A stretch of DNA of 9,300 nt. Origin: Lustribacter sp049512335 (GTDB lineage Bacteria; Vulcanimicrobiota; Vulcanimicrobiia; Vulcanimicrobiales; Vulcanimicrobiaceae). Within the stretch, counting starts at the first letter, position 1, and each line of letters begins with the position of its first letter. The stretch is taken from NCBI GenBank assembly GCA_049512335.1, contig JBEKXE010000170.1, positions 1-9,300 on the forward strand. Reading direction: 5' to 3'. The translations under genes were made by a program, and so were the position numbers. Of this stretch, positions 7,001 to 9,300 are shown one piece after another. The notes beneath the pieces were generated by a model. That model saw only the letters and a list, made by a program, of their open reading frames with translations. It had not been told where the DNA came from and did not search any database.

Positions 7001-8187
7001 GCGTCCATCGCTCCGGTGCGGATCGCGTTCACCAGCGCGGCGCATTCGATCAGCTCGTCGCGTGTCGTGCAGAAGAGGCGCCCTTCGGGTTTCGCGCCGA
7101 TCCAATGCCCCGAGCGGCCGACGCGCTGCAGCGTGACGGCGATCGAGCGCGGCGATCCGAGCTGGATGACGAGGTCGACGGAACCGATGTCGATCCCGAG
7201 CTCGAGCGAGGCCGTCGCGACCACGCCGCGCAACTCCCCGTTCTTGAGCCGGTTCTCCGTATCGAAGCGGATCTCGCGCGAGAGGCTGCCGTGATGCGGC
7301 AGCACGATGCCCTCGCCGAGCCGCGTCGACAGCGCGAAGGCCGCGCGCTCGCTCATGCGCCGCGTGCCGACGAAGATCAGCGTCGTCTTGTGCGCGAGCA
7401 CCAGCTCGGCGACGCGGTCGTAGATCTCGGCCCACATCTCGCCGCTGGCGACCGAGCCCAGCTCGTCGCTCGGCACTTCCACCGCCAGCGTCATCTCGCG
7501 CCGGTGACCGACGTCGACGATTTCGGCGTTGGGACTGAGGAACTCCGCGACGTGCTCGATCGGGCGCACCGTCGCCGACAGACCGATGCGCTGCGGCTTC
7601 TTGCCGCCCGAGCGCATCACCAAGTCGTCGAGCCGGGCGAGGGTCAGCGCGAGGTGCGAGCCGCGCTTGTCACGTGCCAGCGCGTGGATCTCGTCGACCA
7701 CGATCGCTTCGACGTGGGTGAACAGCGCCCGCGACTTCTCGGCCGTGAGCAGGATGTAGAGCGATTCGGGCGTCGTCACCAGCACGTGCGGCGGCTTGCG
7801 CAGCATGCGCGCGCGCTCGGTCTGCGTCGTGTCACCGGTGCGCACCGCGGTGCGGATTTCTGCCAGTTCGAGGTTCTGCTCGGCTGCCGACTCGAGCAGC
7901 TCGCCGAGCGGGGTCTCGAGATTCTTTCGCACGTCGTTGGTCAGCGCTTTGAGCGGCGAGACGTAGACGACCAGCGTTTCGTCGGGCAAGGGCCCGGTGG
8001 CGGCCCGCCGCACGAGGCCGTCGAGCGCGATCGTGAATGCGGCGAGCGTCTTGCCCGAGCCGGTCGGCGCCGAGATCAGCACGTCGCGACCGGCGCGGAT
8101 CAACGGCCAGCCGTAGACTTGGGGTTCGGTCGGCTCGCCGTAGCGCGCGGCAAACCAGCCGGCTACGAGTGGAAAGAGATCGGTCAC
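4099..8187 (-). CDS. lhr: Lhr-type large superfamily 2 ATP-dependent DNA helicase
   Basis: A 1362-residue helicase of the Lhr family, somewhat shorter than E. coli Lhr (1538) but with core and C-terminal parts. Lhr enzymes are ATP-driven 3'-to-5' single-strand translocases that unwind RNA:DNA and DNA duplexes and are linked to DNA repair, including crosslink damage in mycobacteria. Visible motifs in order: Q motif (Gln23), Walker A APTGSGKT (40-47), VYVSPLKALTNDV (74-86), TTPESLYILLT (138-148), DEIH box (165-168), SAT (204-206), IFVGTRRMSE (271-280), TASLELGIDIGSVDLVIQ (325-342) and arginine-finger motif QRVGRSGH (354-361). The Lhr-specific DEAD-associated region follows, with the hallmark HEILNANPYAYLDDAPLEER near 817-836, then winged-helix elements from about 970 (PVTVGELATRLALDP) and the C-terminal domain. 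The GTG start at 8187 has GGAAG at 8194-8198 with a 6-base spacer. The gene lies 19 bp after the acetyltransferase stop, so they are probably one operon. Confidence 0.96.
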   Translation of the reverse strand: MTDLFPLVAGWFAARYGEPTEPQVYGWPLIRAGRDVLISAPTGSGKTLAAFTIALDGLVRRAATGPLPDETLVVYVSPLKALTNDVRKNLETPLGELLESAAEQNLELAEIRTAVRTGDTTQTERARMLRKPPHVLVTTPESLYILLTAEKSRALFTHVEAIVVDEIHALARDKRGSHLALTLARLDDLVMRSGGKKPQRIGLSATVRPIEHVAEFLSPNAEIVDVGHRREMTLAVEVPSDELGSVASGEMWAEIYDRVAELVLAHKTTLIFVGTRRMSERAAFALSTRLGEGIVLPHHGSLSREIRFDTENRLKNGELRGVVATASLELGIDIGSVDLVIQLGSPRSIAVTLQRVGRSGHWIGAKPEGRLFCTTRDELIECAALVNAIRTGAMDALCIPDAPLDILAQQLVATCAGDDWDVDALFALVRSTYPYRDLERREFDDVVAMLADGIATSRGRSGVFLHHDRVNGRLRARRGARLAAITSGGAIPETANYNVVAEPEGVVIGTLDEDFAVESMAGDIFLLGTTSWMIRRVETGVVRVQDAHGAPPSIPFWNGEGLGRTIELSREVAAVRTAIDERSDEDAKTWLQTHCALDASGAEQAVNYVRAGKAILGAVPTDTTLIAERFFDEAGGMQLILHTPFGARINRAWGLALRKKFCRSFNVELQAAANDNGIVISLTEMHAFPLEVVFEYVKSASVVDTLTQALLAAPMFGARWSWNALRSLAILRFSGGRKVPPNFLRMRADDLLAACFPDAAACGENLTGPIRVPDHVLVNETIDNCLREAMDIDGLIAVLHDVESGKIRTLAVDTPEPSAFCHEILNANPYAYLDDAPLEERRTRAVTLRNTSRLTADASSLLDPAAILEVAESSWPLVRDADELHDALLTLVAVPPVAAWQTWFDELVAQHRATTLDVTGTPLWTCAERRALTRMIYPDATADPETPAVNGVALPEQPDQAVAEMLRGWLESSGPVTVGELATRLALDPRMVEMALIRIETEGAVLRGRFRNDVEEWCNRRVLARIHRLTLGALRREIEPVATADYVRFLFRWQHVAPASRLHGIEGTLAVIRQLEGYEIPAAAWETTVLPARIADYKRQYLDQLCYSGDVMWGRLSPHPAFTPSSDGRQRRIRPTKLAPIALFAREHAAELIVAKGDELPALSHAAREVLEEIAQRGAPFFADIVRGTKRLPAEVEEALWQLVAGGLVTADGFDALRALADRKRRLGEQGLRARPRSSGGRWSRLTAETERIDAEAFARRLLARWGVVFRDVVARESLAPPWREILAALRRMEARGEIRGGRFVAGYVGEQYALPDAIDALRAARRNGANDDDVTVAAYDPLAVTNGLMPGAPPRPLRAVS

Positions 8188-8193
8188 CGCAGT

Positions 8194-8198
8194 CTTCC
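8194..8198 (-). promoter_or_regulatory. Shine-Dalgarno site of the Lhr helicase gene
   Basis: The 19-base gap between the acetyltransferase stop and the helicase GTG contains GGAAG on the minus strand with a six-base spacer. It supports GTG 8187 as the helicase start. The gap is too short for an independent promoter with a leader, so transcription probably comes from upstream. Confidence 0.6.
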
Positions 8199-8206
8199 AG
8201 AACCCT

Positions 8207-9172
8207 TCAAACGTGGTCGGCGTTCCAGCACGGGTCGGCCGGCGCGGAGGTCACCGCGGGGGCCGCGCGCCGCCACGCCGCAGCGGCGGCTTTGGAGAGC
8301 GGCAGGATCATCGTGATCCCGGTACGCCGGGCGCGGACCGCCCCGCGCGGGATGCGCGCCCGCGCGGGGGCCGGCGGCAGCCAGCCCGTGACCTTGCGCA
8401 GGTCGCCCGCAGCGTTGCGGATCAGCGCCGGTACGAGCGCGCCGGCGTCGTCGTCGACGTACGCGAACTCATCGAGCGCGAACGCGTCGACGGCCGGGAA
8501 CCGGCGTCCGAGGACGTATGCGACGAGGCGGCGTCCGCGCATGACGCCCAGCCGCACCGCGACGCCGCTCCCCTCGCGCACGCGCGCCCGCAGGCGCAAC
8601 CAATCCCAGAACAGCGGCGGACGCGTCAACGCGAAGTCGCGCGTGGCGTCGAGCGCGGCGAAGCAGCGTTCGATCGCGGGCCAGTCGTCGTCGCCGAGCG
8701 TGCGCCCCGGTATGCGGGCGTGCGGCAACGTGTCGGCGCGCAGCGCGAGCGCGCGCGACGGTAAGGTCACGAAGCCCAACCGTTCGTAGAACGCCGGATG
8801 GATGTCGGAGAACAGGTACACGAGATCCGTTCCGTTGCCGCGTTCGGCATCGAGCAGCGCGCCGAGAAACGCCGTCGCGTAGCCGCGGCCGCGCTCGCTC
8901 TCGGGCGTGAACACCGCACCGATGCCGGCCGCGCGAAACGTCCGGTCGCCGCAGCGCAGCTCGCGCTGATAGCGCTTGCACGACGTAACGACGTCGCCGT
9001 CGAGCGACAGCCCGAGCGTACGAAAGCGCCGCCGCCCGAAACCCGATGCGCTGGCGGCGCCGAACTCGGCCGCGTAATCGGCGAAGCTCCGGTCGCCGGC
9101 CCAGATCGACGCGGAATGCGGCAGCACGTCGCGCACGTACTCGGCTGTCGAGAGCTGGACGATTCGCAGCAC
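8207..9172 (-). CDS. GNAT-family N-acetyltransferase
   Basis: A 321-residue protein from the preferred GTG start at 9172. The GNAT fold transfers an acetyl group from acetyl-CoA to an amine. The acetyl-CoA-binding strand and loop are visible as AAGIGAVFTPESERGRGYAT (the ERGRGYA pyrophosphate-binding turn), followed by the helix AFLGALLDAER, the strand DLVYLFSDI, and the closing HPAFYERLGF motif. The C-terminal 150 or so residues, with FWDWLRLRARV, VAYVLGRRF and LDEFAYVD, look like a second, degenerate GNAT-like half, as in longer two-domain members (Eis-like architecture). I cannot name the substrate. The frame extends to an ATG at 9235, but that start would overlap the divergent gene at 9226, and its first 21 residues (Arg/Gly-rich) do not look conserved. 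GTG 9172 has GAAGGA at 9179-9184 with a 6-base spacer. It is probably the first gene of a minus-strand transcript that continues into lhr. Confidence 0.85.
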   Translation of the reverse strand: MLRIVQLSTAEYVRDVLPHSASIWAGDRSFADYAAEFGAASASGFGRRRFRTLGLSLDGDVVTSCKRYQRELRCGDRTFRAAGIGAVFTPESERGRGYATAFLGALLDAERGNGTDLVYLFSDIHPAFYERLGFVTLPSRALALRADTLPHARIPGRTLGDDDWPAIERCFAALDATRDFALTRPPLFWDWLRLRARVREGSGVAVRLGVMRGRRLVAYVLGRRFPAVDAFALDEFAYVDDDAGALVPALIRNAAGDLRKVTGWLPPAPARARIPRGAVRARRTGITMILPLSKAAAAAWRRAAPAVTSAPADPCWNADHV

Positions 9173-9225
9173 GTCACATCCTTCGCCGGATAGGGGTCCG
9201 CGCGCCCGCCCCCAAAGCGCACGAA
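9173..9225. promoter_or_regulatory. Short divergent intergenic region
   Basis: These 53 bases separate the GNAT gene (leftward) from the 3-hydroxyacyl-CoA dehydrogenase-like gene (rightward). Promoters for both transcripts would be expected in or near it. The stretch is very G+C-rich, with a run of C near 9207-9214, and shows no convincing -35/-10 pair or operator palindrome, so this call rests on gene layout, not on a recognised promoter sequence. Confidence 0.4.
9179..9184 (-). promoter_or_regulatory. Shine-Dalgarno site that decides the GNAT start
   Basis: On the minus strand GAAGGA lies six bases before a GTG at 9172-9170. This is the best ribosome binding site near this gene and argues for GTG 9172 over the longer ATG at 9235, which has no comparable site and would overlap the divergent gene. 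Confidence 0.65.
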
Positions 9226-9300
9226 ATGTCTTCATTACGACGCGTCGCGGTCGTCGGCGCAGGCACGATCGGCGCGAGCTGGACCGCGTATTTTCTCGCC
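9226..9300 (+). CDS. 3-hydroxyacyl-CoA dehydrogenase-like protein, N-terminal start only
   Basis: The first 25 codons are present from ATG at 9226 to the window edge, reading MSSLRRVAVVGAGTIGASW and then TAYFLA. The strand-turn VAVVGAGTIG is a Rossmann dinucleotide-binding GxGxxG motif. The GASW.A.FLA continuation is typical of the NAD-binding domain of 3-hydroxyacyl-CoA dehydrogenases and the related carnitine 3-dehydrogenase and lambda-crystallin group. Such enzymes oxidise a 3-hydroxy group with NAD+. No clear Shine-Dalgarno sequence is seen in front of the ATG. The exact substrate class cannot be told from 25 residues, and another Rossmann dehydrogenase is possible. Confidence 0.7.
   Translation, partial: MSSLRRVAVVGAGTIGASWTAYFLA

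Noticed and set aside
4715..7435. A 906-codon open frame on the - strand within the helicase gene
   Set aside because: It lies in another frame of the same strand and is dominated by Arg, Ala and Gly. It shows no domain and is a composition shadow of lhr.
4582..8316. A 1244-codon open frame on the + strand opposite the Lhr helicase gene
   Set aside because: Its translation is Arg/Asp/Ala/Val-rich low-complexity sequence with no recognisable motif, the usual mirror of a G+C-rich gene with strong third-position bias. The opposite strand carries all SF2 helicase motifs.
9173..9235. An ATG at 9235 as the start of the acetyltransferase
   Set aside because: It would overlap the start of the divergent gene at 9226, lacks a good ribosome binding site and adds an unconserved-looking Arg/Gly-rich leader. 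GTG 9172 has a well-placed GAAGGA.
1..9300. tRNA, rRNA, CRISPR arrays, insertion sequences, phage or defence genes
   Set aside because: None was seen on either strand: no direct-repeat array, no transposase motifs and no tRNA-like fold. Coding sequence covers almost the entire window.

Overview
The window is a densely packed, high-G+C bacterial chromosome segment (roughly two thirds G+C by eye). It carries six complete genes, one apparently damaged gene, and a partial gene at each edge. GTG and TTG starts are frequent, intergenic gaps are tiny (4 to about 53 bp), and several genes overlap or abut at stop/start codons. I see no RNA gene, insertion sequence, CRISPR array or phage gene. No protein fixes the taxon. 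The combination (short endonuclease IV, DinB, full-length Lhr, a FecR-like secreted protein with a CxxC, a lipocalin-like protein) would suit a soil-type lineage such as Eremiobacterota or a neighbouring phylum, but this is a low-confidence guess.

Left block, + strand (1-3213): the 3' end of endonuclease IV (nfo), then DNA polymerase IV (dinB), a secreted or membrane-anchored FecR-like protein, an aldo/keto reductase and a small lipocalin-like protein. The gap after nfo is 15 bp. After that, each start codon abuts or overlaps the previous stop (TAG|ATG, TTGA, GTGA), so this reads as one transcript with translational coupling. The first two genes form a DNA-repair pair (abasic-site incision and lesion bypass). 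The following three have no obvious DNA role.

Right block, - strand (9172 down to 3218): a GNAT-family acetyltransferase, a 1362-residue Lhr-type superfamily 2 helicase, and a family III (CaiB/BaiF-like) CoA-transferase. The CoA-transferase lacks the central part of the protein, including the expected catalytic aspartate, and its recognisable protein sequence runs upstream of its first ordinary start codon to the helicase stop. The two blocks converge with a 4 bp gap at 3214-3217. At the right edge a divergent gene begins at 9226, coding for the Rossmann start of a 3-hydroxyacyl-CoA dehydrogenase-like protein.

No clearly new multi-gene system is visible. The most notable points are the internally deleted CoA-transferase with its missing start, the aldo/keto reductase with Ala in place of the tetrad His, and the tight coupling of repair genes to unrelated genes on both strands. 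Family assignments rest on motif recognition and memory of these families; no search was run.
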